A stretch of DNA of 64,000 nucleotides, taken from assembly GCF_021155775.2 (NCBI RefSeq), contig NC_060236.1:10151087-10215086 (forward strand), written 5' to 3'. The stretch comes from Neodiprion pinetum. Taxonomy: Eukaryota; Arthropoda; Insecta; Hymenoptera; Diprionidae. Within the stretch, counting starts at the first letter, position 1. The number at the start of each line of letters is the position of its first letter. Of the stretch, positions 11,699 to 23,600 are shown one piece after another. The translations under genes were made by a program, and so were the position numbers. The notes beneath the pieces were generated by a model, which saw only the letters and a program-made list of their open reading frames with translations, did no database searches and was not told the origin of the DNA.

Positions 11699-12889
11699 GG
11701 TATACGTAAAAAAAAGTGCTGATCAAATAGCTGATTTTCGTGAAGAAGTAGGTAATTTATTTTTAGGTAAGATTAGAGATTTCAATGACTAAGAAGCAAG
11801 CTAAGGAACAATGAAACCAAATATTAGGTCCATGCCATAAAAACCAAATGAAACTAACCAGTTTGTGTTCAAATTGCTATGATCGTAATTTGTTGTTGAT
11901 AATCCCGATTATACTAATTAATTTATTCATTTGCATTCAACCTTTTTTCGTTTCGTTTTCCAAAACTTCACTTTTAAATTTTGCCATAATATAGTATTTC
12001 GAATATAATCAAGAATTGATTTTTCTTCAGAATCCCATCATCAAACTGTGCGAATTTTACAGTGCAAACCAGTGCTTCTATTTTTTTAATCAATGTTTTA
12101 TTTATTCTTTTACTATTTCTGTTGTGTTTTTTCATCACTGTCACAGGGTGTTTGAAAATACCAGCCTTCTATTGGACATTATTCGAACATTTGTATGCCA
12201 TATTTTTTACTTGCAAATTTATTCAACGATCCAGTTGCTAAATGAATTTGTTACATTGAAAGCTTTTTTGCAAATCAGGTATAAAAGCTCAATACTAATA
12301 AGCTTTCGAGAAAAATTCTTTACAGATTACCGAAATTCCATTATAATTCGAAAATCTTGACTGTACAAGAAGAAAAAAAAATTTCCTCATTATTGTCGAT
12401 TATCTCTATTGGCTGGTATCCGAAAGGTAGTCATTTTCCACATGATTTCTAATAGTAACTCATATGATTCAACTTGAAATTGTTATTAATCGACACAACT
12501 GATCAACAATAAAGTTTATCATCATTTTCGTGACGTGTATCATGATCGCATGGGTATTACTTTGTGTGGTAATGTGTGATCAAAAATTATTAGGTTCTAC
12601 ATTCCTATGGAGCCGATGTGGCCCGGTTTCAACGAAGTTGAGTGTTGTATTTCTTAATGTTTTGACTATTGTATATAAAGTTTTACATGACAAGCGTGAT
12701 ATTGTACATGACTTATGTGACTGGCATTATCGACTATTTTCGCGCGTTGCACACGACATGGTAACGGATAAAGAAATTTGTATTAAAATATTTTGAAACA
12801 CTACATACGTATATACGTACAATATATATATATAATTATTTAATATTCAGCAAACTTGTGCTAGGCTAATCAACCTATTTATATACATT

Positions 12890-12905
12890 ATTTATATATA
12901 TATTC

Positions 12906-12939
<34 letters not shown>

Positions 12940-12941
12940 AA
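12890..12941. repeat. Compound (TA)n-(CA)n microsatellite
   Basis: An alternating TA tract passes directly into an AC tract. Further TA-rich tracts lie just upstream, near 12820. Confidence 0.9.
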
Positions 12942-15900
12942 CATATGTATAACTTATACGTATACAATGATATGTGTATAGTTAGAAGTGTACCATGTAA
13001 ACAAAGTACGCATTTAGAAACTTTTATACGAGTATAGAATAAGGATATCTAACAAACCTTACGTCTACACAAATCAGGATCATAAGAATTGTATATTGTT
13101 GTATTGTATATAAGTAAATAAACTGTTGTATAATATAAGCTATATTTGCAACAAAGAAGTATAAATGTTTTGCGAAACGTGTTGGTATATTGTTTAATCG
13201 TAAAATTTTCCACTCTCTATAAATCAAAGGAAAATATTAATTTATGCAACATAGAAAATCACCCGAATCGATTTAGTTGGATGAAATTTAGTTTTAGTTG
13301 CTTCAATCGTTATTTTGTGAAAATGAATTTACGGTAGTTAACATAATAAGTTCTGTCTGGTCAGATGAACCAAACGAGTTACTTGAACTATGCGGTCGAT
13401 TTGATTTAAAATTTGGTACGTCCGAACAATAATTCGTTCGTGTCAACTCAATGATCCGGATAAAGAATGCGAGCAATCGCTTTAACTAAATATTTTTTTG
13501 TCGTCAAAGAATTCATTATTCCGCCAAATCAAATTTGATCCCCTTGAATTGACCCCTGCATGTGATTTAGTAAATAAATTGATTTCGATAAACCAAGTGA
13601 TTTTTATTAGTTCCGTTGAAATTTATACAGTGTTTAATACGTATGGTTGAATAAACTAATGTGCCTTTTGTCGGGAAATTTTGACGGATGAAAGAAACAA
13701 ATCAAGTTGCTTGGACCAAACAAATCTATATCTTGTAGGTACCACTTGTTTCGTTGATCCAAGTCAGCGAATATAATTCGACTAACTGCAAATACTTTTG
13801 ATTATTCAAATGTATGTATCAGTCGAAACAGCAACAAAATTGTTTACACACAAATAGTTCAATGAATTTATCGACATTAATCTACAATCACGAATAGGCT
13901 AATAAATTTACCTACTTTTGAACATTTTGTTGGTCAAAAAAACCCACAAAACTCCAACGCGTAAAACAGCCGGAAAAACAACGGTAATGAAATAGGAAGG
14001 TTTCAGTGTGTTGGACCAATGACATGAACGAAAGATTCACGTCGAATAAATATTTTGTTGATTGCGAGCATTTCATTCGTTAATTGAAGTATTTCATTGG
14101 CTGTTTCACTGCTTTGAAATTGTTAAAATACTGTTGAAATTTTTACACTTCTGTACAAAATCTCTTCTCGTCACCTGGCAATAGTTTCGTATCACCGAGA
14201 CAAATATATCTCGTCATCTAACTGATTGTGAGCAACAGTCAAACCGAAGTCTGTTCTATAGTTTGGCAGTTCGAATCTCGAGCAAAATCAAGCGGCGGCG
14301 TCGTATCGGAAACTAAAATACGTTTCATCCGACTTGCGAATAATTGTAGTTAATTGCGTTACTGAAGATTCTACCAATTGCCTTAATTAGCCTAAAAATT
14401 TCAATTTTATTTTTGATCAGAACTGTTCCATGATTGAACCGCTACACTGAACTGAATGTTTATAGTTGCTTGTACCTAGCTGTGATTTTTCCAACTAATC
14501 TAAATGTGCAATTCCGTTAACTAAGATTTTTTTACACCAGATGAGTATGATCTTGTATTGATCAAACATTCGTTGAATCAAAAAGTACGATATTGTGATT
14601 AACAAAATGATTTTCATTTTAACTATATAGTACAGATTGTTCGAATTGATATTTCGTTGACTGTACATCCTCGTATTTGTGTTAAATTATAAATTAGTCA
14701 ACAGAAGTATTTTTACGTTAGTTCGTGTAGCTTATAAATTGTTCTGACAGTCAAATATTTGTTTTGCCGCCCGTGTACTCCTCATTTATTACTTAATCGA
14801 AACAGTTTTTTTTTTTTTGTTTTCATTCAACGACTTTTTCTTCTCAGTGTATTGATTGACTGATGCAGAAAATACGCGATTCAACCTCGATCCATATACT
14901 TTTTGACAAAACAAACCACAATCGAATGAAAGCTTCGTTGTCGAGATAAAAGTGCTAAACACGGCGTAGGTTCTAAAATACACCCACCTGTTCATCTGTC
15001 TTCTCGTATAGTATATTCTCGTATACTTTACAAATATCTCTTATTATAGGCATTATAGCCGCTGGTATAGGTACAAAAATGAACCAAAGTATAGTTTACA
15101 TGACACACAATATTGTTCCGGTACACCTTGATTGCAATACCAGTAGCTCATCAAAAAATATATCTACCAAAAATATTAAAAACAATCCTTATTGCCAAAT
15201 ACAACGTAACTTTTTCGCGAAAATAGCTTATGTGTAAACGAAAAATAAATAATTTAGGACGGAAGAAAACATTTAGAGTATAGAAGTAGTTCGCGGGCAG
15301 TTTTAGAAAATGTATAAACTACAAGATGAATAAATGCATCTTTAAAAGACGCTTCAAATCACTTATTGATCAGCCATCATGTCATTTTTGACGTATTTTG
15401 TAAAAATATTTTCATAATCATATACATGCATTAAGAATCACATCAAACACCTTAAATTATTTCACTGACAAGTAATTGTGAAAACTTTAACGTTGGAACT
15501 TGCACGCCAGGGAATGCAAGTAATTTTGCAACAATCAAATGTAAAGAAAACTGTCACCTCTAAAAACAAAACTCAATTGACGTTAGTGATACCCCCTATT
15601 TTTTGTGGCTTCTGAGCCCCGGTACAAATTCTTTTGATATATCTCGAACAAATTCGTCAGTATTTTGCCATAATTAAGGAAAAAGAACTTTTCCTGGGCA
15701 CGACGGATGCCTTCTAAAAATGTGACATATTTTTTTTTCTAATAACTTTGCACTCTTTAATTTTACCTACATTGAATACATCTTTCATTATCTATCAATA
15801 TATATATATGACAAAAATAATTATCTTCCGGAGCAAATGGCCTTTATCTAAAATATAATTTTTTAAAAATCTTTAGAAAAATGTTATTCATCTTAAATGA

Positions 15901-16905
15901 ATGTTGCATACATTCAACACATATTAAACAAACCTCTAATAATATCTCAGTATAAAAAAAATAAAAGTTCTCTTTCGTCAATATTTTGGGGGGTCCGTCG
16001 TGCCCCGGTCTCCCCTATACTAATATTTACGTATACGTACAGATAAAACGTAACATCCACGCTAGAATTTCAATGCTTTGTTTACCATATTACGGGGTGG
16101 ATAATTGAGATCACGACGAGCGGCTATATCGATGATCGCATCACACTCAGCCGTGATGTTATTACCGCTTATTTTGGATTCGTAACCCGTTGACTACGGT
16201 CACGTAGAAAGGATCAGAGGAAATGAGAGGAACTTGTATCGAGGAGTTGAATGTTTAAGTATAGTATGTAATTGATTTATTGTCACAGGTACGGAGAGTA
16301 CAGTGAGAAGATTTGGGGAAGGGAAAAGGGAACAGAGATGAGTTTGGATGTTGGCCGAATGGAATATGACTTAAGAGTTAGCACATGAGAAGAAGCATGC
16401 AAGGGACTGGCTAGTTACAGTTTACTAGTAGAAGGAGCATTCTGCTGATGCGGTATGGAAACCGAGGCAGCGAGGTGATGATAAGAAGTGGATCAGGATA
16501 TAAGGTAGCTGTAACAGTGTGGAAAAAGAATCTAAGGTCTGGAGGATGTAACAACCGTACCAAAGTATTTGTTAATTGAGAAAACCTCATATAATTCCTC
16601 ATTCAATTTTTATAATTAAAAAATGAAGAATATGTTATGGGATAGAGGGGGGCTGGTTCGACGATTTTCAAACCACCTCTATGCTCACCTAAGATGTTAT
16701 TTTGGTGAATTCGGGTGCGGTCTCGTCGCAGTCCGCGATCCGGGAATGATGGAATGAGTGATAACGAGGTGGAGAAGTTATACATTTGGTTGCTTGAATG
16801 CTTTGTTAGAACTGGGATTAGGCGTAATTGTGTAACTAGGCGAAGTGAGGCAGGAATCTCTCTATCTCTCTATCTAATAAGAAAGTTTCAAACAAATGAA
16901 CGTAG

Positions 16906-16953
16906 AAAAAGATTATAATAACAATAGTAAAAAAAGATTATAATAACAATAGT
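16906..16953. repeat. 24-bp tandem duplication
   Basis: The unit AAAAAGATTATAATAACAAT plus AGTA occurs twice in direct succession with no visible difference, so it is a recent local duplication. Confidence 0.8.
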
Positions 16954-17094
16954 ATACGCATGAAGTTGGCGGTGGGGTGAGATACCGAAAACAAAACAAA
17001 AAGCATCTAGCAAACCCTTTGACAGCTGTCATCGGCTGTTTATGACAGTCTTTGACAAATATCTTTATAGGTATCTGTTTCTGACGCGCAAAAA

Positions 17095-17510
17095 ATGAAC
17101 ATGCAAACGAAAATTATAACGATGATTCCCGACAGGAATTGTCTTTTTCGCGCGTTGGCGTATTGTGTATACGGCACTCAAGATCGACACGCAGAGGTGA
17201 GACTGAGGATCGTTTCAAATATAGTGGATAATTGGTCTACATTTGCGGGTTTTATTACAGGTAATGAGTCAAACGGTGCTGTGATTAGGTGACCTGGTGA
17301 TTACAAATCACATATGAATAAAAATGCAATATATGCAGCTGCGGAAATTTTTAAGATATGTTAAATCGAGTATCGCGAAGAATAAATTCATCCACACCGG
17401 ATCGGATCACAAAATGGAACACAATTCTCGCTACTCTTCACCGGTGACGGAGAGAGTGGACACTTTGATGTCTTGCAGAACCAAAATAAAATTCAGATAG
17501 TGAGTAATAA
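17095..17510 (+). pseudogene. Decayed OTU cysteine-protease domain gene
   Basis: An ATG at 17095 opens IPDRNCLFRAL, the OTU active-site Cys motif (family DGNCLFRA, with Gly replaced by Arg here). It continues through the typical YG..H..VR..IV helix and stops at 17290-17292. Past the stop, YKSHMNKNAIY is readable near 17305. In another frame near 17435-17475 comes LLFTGDGESGHFDVL, the catalytic-His end of the fold. So a complete OTU domain is present but split by at least one stop and frameshifts. In insects such domains are often carried by Helitron-like or other transposons. OTU enzymes cleave ubiquitin; this copy cannot. Confidence 0.7.
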
Positions 17511-18060
17511 GTATGAAAAGTAACAATCAAATAATAGTAAATCTAAATATATCACCAAACAGTCAAAAGGACAGCCAGGATTTACGATGACAATGGAGAA
17601 AGGAGGAGTTTCAAGCAGCAGACAAGGCGATGAAGATGGTGGATGGTCGGAAGTATCACAAAAGAAAGAGGAAAATAAAATTTTAAGTGCGAAGAACCAA
17701 ATAAGGCAGAGAATAATAATAAACAAATATTCCTATAACCAGGCAAGAGGACGACCATGATAGATGTTGACCACAAGAAAAAGAGGTGTTTTACGGAGTG
17801 AACAGCAACATAAATACAGAGAAAAAAAAATATAAAGAAGGTGATTTTGGAGAATAACGGGCAGAGCGGTAGCAAAAATAATTCAGCAAGTCAAGGAGAT
17901 AGACAGATATCAATAGAGAAGGAACACCAATTTTCAACCAACGAATGGAAGCTTAGATTGATGAAAAAAAGAAAAGTAAGCATAGAAGGAATTGAAGTGG
18001 ACAGCAAGTGCAGGACCTGTCATTAAATCAACATGAAGGAATTCGCCTGTCTACTAGACA
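17511..18060. other. Purine-rich tail region after the OTU relic
   Basis: Reads as lysine/glutamate-rich peptide pieces in changing frames (for example 17841-18026), with an isolated CRTC near 18010-18021. It probably belongs to the same decayed element as the OTU domain. No named domain. Confidence 0.35.
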
Positions 18061-18079
18061 ATGCGTGAGGAAATAGTGA

Positions 18080-18179
18080 GGCGCGAAGCGCCGAACAACG
18101 AGGCGCGCAGCGCCGAGTGCCCGAGGCGCGTAGCGCCGAGATGGGGTTGGCGCGCGAAGCGCGCAGGGGTGAAGCCCCT
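18080..18179. repeat. Cluster of GC-rich palindromes
   Basis: Three copies of the palindrome GGCGCG(AA/CA/TA)GCGCC lie at 18080-18092, 18102-18114 and 18125-18137. They are followed by GCGCGCGAAGCGCGC at 18150-18164 and AGGGGTGAAGCCCCT at 18165-18179. The base composition (over 65% G+C) stands out sharply from the surroundings. A CTAG follows the last hairpin. A related GCGAAGCGCGC occurs at 61856-61870. Confidence 0.8.
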
Positions 18180-18189
18180 AGTAGGTGAA

Positions 18190-19080
18190 ATAAATATTTA
18201 GAATGCAACGTGACGTTGGTTACTTGAATTGAGGTGCTGTACGTTGACGATTGTTTAGACTATAGTCAATTAAATAATAGAATTGAATTTAGTAGACTGG
18301 TCGTAGGTGCTGAAGTTAACGGGAGAAAACCCTTTACAATGTTCAAAAAATCGATTTGTTTTCGCACATTTCGAAAGTATAATATATTGAGAGTATACTA
18401 GAAAGTCGAACAATCCGAATATGAAATACTAACGAAGTTGTAGGACCTGCACCTGCATTCTTGTCTAAAAATCGTTGAAATCTCAGCCTACATTTCTGTT
18501 GGGGTATTTAATGAAGGCTACAGTGCCATTTTGAAAATGATAAATGCATTAGATATAAATTGTTAGATTAATTATTCCAAAGTCTTTGCTGAAAACACCG
18601 ATGAGGCGCGGATAGCGAGGCAGAACCGAAGGAGTCTTTTTGATAAAAAAGTAGCTCGCACAGCTCGAAAACAACAACTCGAAGATAATCAGCTCTCTGA
18701 GGAAGCTGAAGGTTTATCATATGCGCCTGGAATCGCTGATTGATCGGTAAGGCACTAAAACTAATAGTATTATCGTATTGAAACTTTAAACGCGGTTGTG
18801 TCAATCTAATGATACGTGTCAATCTAACAAGTCATTATCCCCGCGGTATTTTAAAGTTACATTCGACGGTCATGGGTTATGTCATGTTTATTGAGATTGA
18901 GTTTGTTTCGTGCTCGGCCGACTGTAGCGCTGTAGATTTCTCAGTGTTGCCAACATAACTCTCTAGTGTAAAAATTAGCTGTCACAGATTCATTGTCCCC
19001 AAGTGTACATACTGCTTAGGCATATAAGGACTATAAGGTACAGTATATGCTCTAACAATAAGTCATACTGGTGTTACATA
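18190..19080. other. Gene-free stretch
   Basis: No supportable gene or clear element. Only short open frames that match nothing I know. Confidence 0.4.
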
Positions 19081-19210
19081 GGCCGTGTTCGTAAATTGAC
19101 TGCCAGTACTAAAAATTCCCTAGGACAGAGACAGAGCTGTCCATGAACTCGGCAGCGCAAAAGAGATAAAAGATTGCTGACAGTACTGTCAGTCAATTTT
19201 TGAACACGGC
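19081..19210. mobile_element. Short MITE, possibly PIF/Harbinger-like
   Basis: About 130 bp with long terminal inverted repeats beginning GGCCGTGTTC and extending about 30 bp with few mismatches (inner end AGTACT on both sides). It is flanked by ATA on each side, a possible 3-bp target duplication. GGCC.. ends and a 3-bp duplication suit the Harbinger group, but the assignment is weak. Confidence 0.7.
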
Positions 19211-19242
19211 CATACTAGTCTCGCTAATCGTAAGGCCTGAAC

Positions 19243-19469
19243 CAGCCCCCTGACACTCACCACTGCTCGTCTACTAAAAAATTGTACGCGTCTTGTCCCC
19301 ATTTTTTAGTTCCTCTACGTGGCGCTAGTAGACTTCTGACACGCTCGCTGCCCTCGCTGAACGCGCGCAAGCTCGTCAGGTAACTACTAGCGCCATTAGT
19401 GGTGGAAATTGGCGGCAGAATCGAGGGACGTTTTGCGAACCACTTTTAGAAGCGTGTGTCAGGGGGCTG
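19243..19469. mobile_element. hAT-type MITE with perfect 8-bp target duplication
   Basis: A 227-bp non-coding element with perfect 14-bp terminal inverted repeats CAGCCCCCTGACAC / GTGTCAGGGGGCTG. It is flanked by perfect direct repeats GCCTGAAC at 19235-19242 and 19470-19477. CAG..CTG ends with an 8-bp duplication are diagnostic of hAT. It lies only about 32 bp from the preceding MITE and about 330 bp upstream of the next gene. Confidence 0.88.
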
Positions 19470-19803
19470 GCCTGAACCAGAGAACGAAGAACGGTCAAGT
19501 GCACGTAGATCTAACTTATGAATTAATATTAAAAAATCTGATGAAAACGTGCGCAAGGACAACGAAATGAATTATTGATAGTTCAGAATATCTGCGTAAA
19601 AAATGCGTGGCTTATTACAAGTGTAAGGAGTGTGTTGCGATAATATCCGAGGGTTATAACCTCAAAGCGACCACAATATCACCAAACTTAACCTTATGTA
19701 CCCTAATTAACTTTGCACGATCAAACCTATTGAAAGTTGTATTATCATTGCTTTTTAAAATCGCATAAAATAGTTGTAGATGACTTACTTTTAAATTGTA
19801 CCG

Positions 19804-20403
19804 ATGAATCACGACCCTTGTGTTATCTGTTTCAAACATTGTTCTTCAACTGCTATATTTTGTAAACAAGTACCAGCAATCTGTCCCGTATGTAATGCTA
19901 CTATATTTGAATACTTATTGGAACCGTTCCGTCTACCGAATCCCTTTGCCAACGCCAGGGAATATCCAGTGACGGTTGTACTAAGACCATCACTAGGCGA
20001 TTTCTTGAACGATTACACGATCACTGATGATTTGCATATTGGTGTGGTAGATTCTAAAGGGAATATATTCGAGTATGATAAACCTGGAGTGATAAAGAAC
20101 GACTTTTCTAACTGGCTAAGCTGTTTGGCGTTTGACATTGTACCTGATTCCTGGACGGATCATTGGGACACAACAATACAAAAAATATCAACTGACGAAA
20201 AATGGTCTTGCCAAGATTATAACCAAGATTCTTTCAACTGCTTCAATTTTGTTCTTGAATTTTTAACTCAATTGAAGTATAGTGGTGCGTTATTTGCTAG
20301 TAAGGAAGAATTTTGTGAACGCTTTGTTATTCCTAAAATTCAGGATGCTCTGAAGTTTGTCACCCTTTACAGACAGCTCAAATATGTTGATCATTTTTGC
20401 TGA
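19804..20403 (+). CDS. MKRN2OS: MKRN2 opposite-strand (DUF4796) family protein
   Basis: Intronless 199-aa protein. It resembles the vertebrate MKRN2OS family as I recall it: N-terminal Cys-rich part ending CPVC (27-30), LRPSLGDFL (60-68), DLHIGVVDSKGNIFEY (76-91), FNCFNFVLEFL (144-154), and a C-terminal FVIPK...KFVTLYR block (174-190). Length is close to the vertebrate protein. Biochemical role unknown. The H-x-G (His78) followed by an Asn-Cys (Cys146) helix recalls permuted papain-like folds, which is inference only. No signal peptide or membrane segment. It ends 200 bp before the next gene on the same strand, so its 3' end must overlap or abut that promoter. No makorin gene is seen on the opposite strand. 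Confidence 0.85.
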   Translation: MNHDPCVICFKHCSSTAIFCKQVPAICPVCNATIFEYLLEPFRLPNPFANAREYPVTVVLRPSLGDFLNDYTITDDLHIGVVDSKGNIFEYDKPGVIKNDFSNWLSCLAFDIVPDSWTDHWDTTIQKISTDEKWSCQDYNQDSFNCFNFVLEFLTQLKYSGALFASKEEFCERFVIPKIQDALKFVTLYRQLKYVDHFC

Positions 20404-20603
20404 AATACTATAGATTTGCTTGTGTGAGTTATCTCTAATATAAATCCTCGACCTTTGTTAGAACTAATATATAACTCAGTGATCACTTCCAGGTAATTAA
20501 AAAAAAGATTTCTCTCCTGTTTGTAGTGCTATCATAGCTTGATTCACATACTGTCTTTAATTTTGATCAAAAATTAAATTTATGCTAAGAGAAATTGTGA
20601 ACA

Positions 20604-23600
20604 ATGGCTATCTCTCAACTAAGAAACTGTGTATTCAAACTTAAACATATACAACTCTATCAGCGGTGTATTGGAACAGTAGTTAGTGATAGTAACTATG
20701 AAAAGTTTGACGTCATCGTCGTTGGAGGTGGGCATGCTGGGACAGAGGCATGTGCTGCGGCAGCTAGAATGGGGGCCAAGACTTTGCTCGTTACTCACAA
20801 GAAGAGCACTGTCGGTATGTTGGCATAAAAGTCAAGAACCCGTTACCAAACTACAAGAATCCCAAAAATAATCTAATTCAAATTTAGACAACATAACATA
20901 TTTGATAAATCTCAGTTCAACAAATTGATATAATTTAACACAAAATCATTAATTTTAAATTTTACCATGACTTTGAAAGTGTTAACTTTTGAAATACAAG
21001 TTATATTTTGCTTTATGATGGTATACTTAATTTCAGCCAGTCTTAAAGTTGTGAAGTTACGATTTTTTTTAAAATCAACATTATTACAAATAGCGTTACA
21101 AACTTCAACCTCATGATTCTAATTAGTGTTTTCTTAGTACAGGCGAAATGTCTTGTAATCCATCATTTGGCGGAATTGGAAAGGGTCATCTGATGCGAGA
21201 AATTGATGCGTTAGATGGAGTTTGCTGTCGAATTTGTGATAAATCAGGAATACATTACAAAATACTGAATCGAAGGAAAGGACCAGCAGTGTGGGGTCTT
21301 AGGGCCCAAATAGATAGAGTATTATACAAAAAGCATCTGCAGGCTGAATTATTTTCTGCAAAAAATTTACACATATCTGAATCTCCAGTTGAAGATCTCA
21401 TACTACAAGGAGATTCACCTAAGTGCTGTGGCGTTATACTCAGTAAGTGTGGTTCTTTTGAATATACCTCCAGTGGAACTACCATTTGAATCATCATGTT
21501 GAATGATCAATTTTATTTTCACAGAAGATGGAACCAAGGTGTTTGGAAAGTCTGTTGTCATCACAACGGGAACTTTTTTAAAGGGCCAGATTAACATTGG
21601 TTTGGAAAAGAGACCTGCTGGGCGATTAGACGATGAGCCTAGCATTGGCTTGGCTAATACACTTGAAGACCTTGGATTTAGAATGGGAAGGTTAAAAACT
21701 GGTATGTAAGCTAATGTTCAAACTCATTTTCCTTATACCTAGCAAGTACTAAAAACGACTTGACACAAATTTTGAGCTGCTATGTATCACCAATGTTGTC
21801 CTTTGCCAGTCATATTAAAGAGATCATAAATCTGTTAAATATTATTTCCCGATTCAAGGATTTGTAACTTATTGAATTCACTGCTGTATATTATAGTGTG
21901 TAAGGTTCTATATGTCTGCATACTTCTTAGACCTAGGCTTACGAGTCATTCAAAACATTGAGTAGATCATAAATCATCTGAAAAATCCTGCTTTGTTCAA
22001 GCACTAAAACTGCAAAAATGTAAACAATTACAGTCCGACCTCTGAATAGTACCCCTCTCTCAATAGTTCCGCTTCTCCAGTTTTCTTTGCAAACTGTTCC
22101 TCCTACTACTCAGCGAACTAGCCGTGAGCTCGAATTTCGTATACCTACTTCTCAATAGTTTCGTCAGTCAAAACTTTTTTTCATTGGTATTTCGAAGCAT
22201 TAGAGCGATTAGAATTATTGAGAGATAAGGGTAAAGCCTCACTGACCAGTGCAGTGGTACATAGTGGGGGAACACCGATTCATGGAAAAACTTCCCTTTT
22301 CATCCCTGCTTGAGACTATTGAGAGGTCAGAGTGTACCACCTGATAAATCTCAAAACGTGAATGTATAAAGCGTCAGATATATTTAGCCAATGTATTATT
22401 TAGATATCTTCATTCTCATTTTCTCAAAAAATGCAAGTACAGGTTTATCTTGTTACTCAGGTACCCCTCCAAGAATCGTGAAGTCTACTATCGACTTTAC
22501 ACAATGCCAATACCACCCTCCAGATAATCGGCCGGAGCCATTTTCATTCATGAATGAAACTGTGTGGATAAAGCCGGAAGATCAGCTGCCTTGTTATCTG
22601 ACATTTACCGGGGAAGCAGTGGCTAAAATAGTTAGAGATAATCTACATTGCAATAGACACGTCACTGAAGAAGTAACAGGTCCTAGATATTGTCCAAGCA
22701 TTGAGAGCAAAATTCTTAAATTTGCATCTATGAAGCACCAAATTTGGCTTGAGCCGGAGGGACTTGACTCACCGTTGATGTATCCAAGCGGTCTATCTTG
22801 TACTTTACCGGCAGACAAGCAAGTCGACCTTGTCAGATGTATGATTGGTCTAGAAAATGCTGAAGTAGGTAAGATTTATTTCATGAATAAGTTTCATGAT
22901 ATATCAAGGAAGTTACACAAATATATATTTAGATATCCCTATAAAATTAATATGAAGTGATTAAAACGCAGAAAATTGCCTGAAATAAACTGTCATAATT
23001 ATGTAAATGATACATCAAGAACCAAGGTGTATAATTTGTCATTCTTAATTGAACATAAATACTTTCCTACAGCACAACCAGGATACGGTGTTGAGTATGA
23101 TTACATAGATCCAAGAGAGTTGACTTATAAGTTGGAGACTAAAAGAGTTGAAGGACTCTATCTAGCTGGTCAAATAAACGGAACTACTGGTTACGAAGAG
23201 GCTGCAGCTCAGGGAATAGTTGCTGGAGTAAACGCAGCTGCCAAGGTAGCAGAAGAAAAAGGATTATTTGATAAACAATTAATATCTTGTATTTAATGAT
23301 TACTAATTTGTTGATCTCGACAACATTCACAGGTACTGAACAAACCACCGCTTATAATCAGCCGAACTGAGGGCTACATTGGGGTTCTAATAGACGATCT
23401 TACCACTCAAGGAACATCAGAACCTTATAGGATGTTCACCAGCAGAGCGGAATTCCGTTTGAGTTTACGACCAGACAATGCAGATCAGAGGCTAACTGAG
23501 AAAGGTTATATCTCAGGATGTGTATCAAGGGAAAGGTTAACGAGGATGCAAAATATTCGAAGGAAGCTAAGAGAAGCTGAAGATCTGCTGAAGTCTGTTC

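Larger units (their letters stand above)
10657..16905. other. 3' flank of cta and long gene-free stretch
   Basis: AT-rich DNA with no convincing gene. The first part probably includes the cta 3' UTR; an AATAAA lies near 12508 and another near 13122. Open frames such as 11009-11407 have a Phe/Tyr/Ile-rich composition typical of AT-rich non-coding DNA. The word GGGCACGACGGA occurs near 15697 and inverted near 15991-16003, suggesting remains of a transposon. Microsatellites are listed separately. Confidence 0.45.

Noticed and set aside
14230..14300. GTTCGAATCTC word resembling a tRNA T-loop
   Set aside because: No acceptor stem, D-arm or anticodon arm could be drawn around it.
15583..16014. Possible transposon bounded by CCCC-rich ends
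   Set aside because: Only a 12-base word is shared in inverse orientation. No terminal repeats or target duplication, so not listed as an element.
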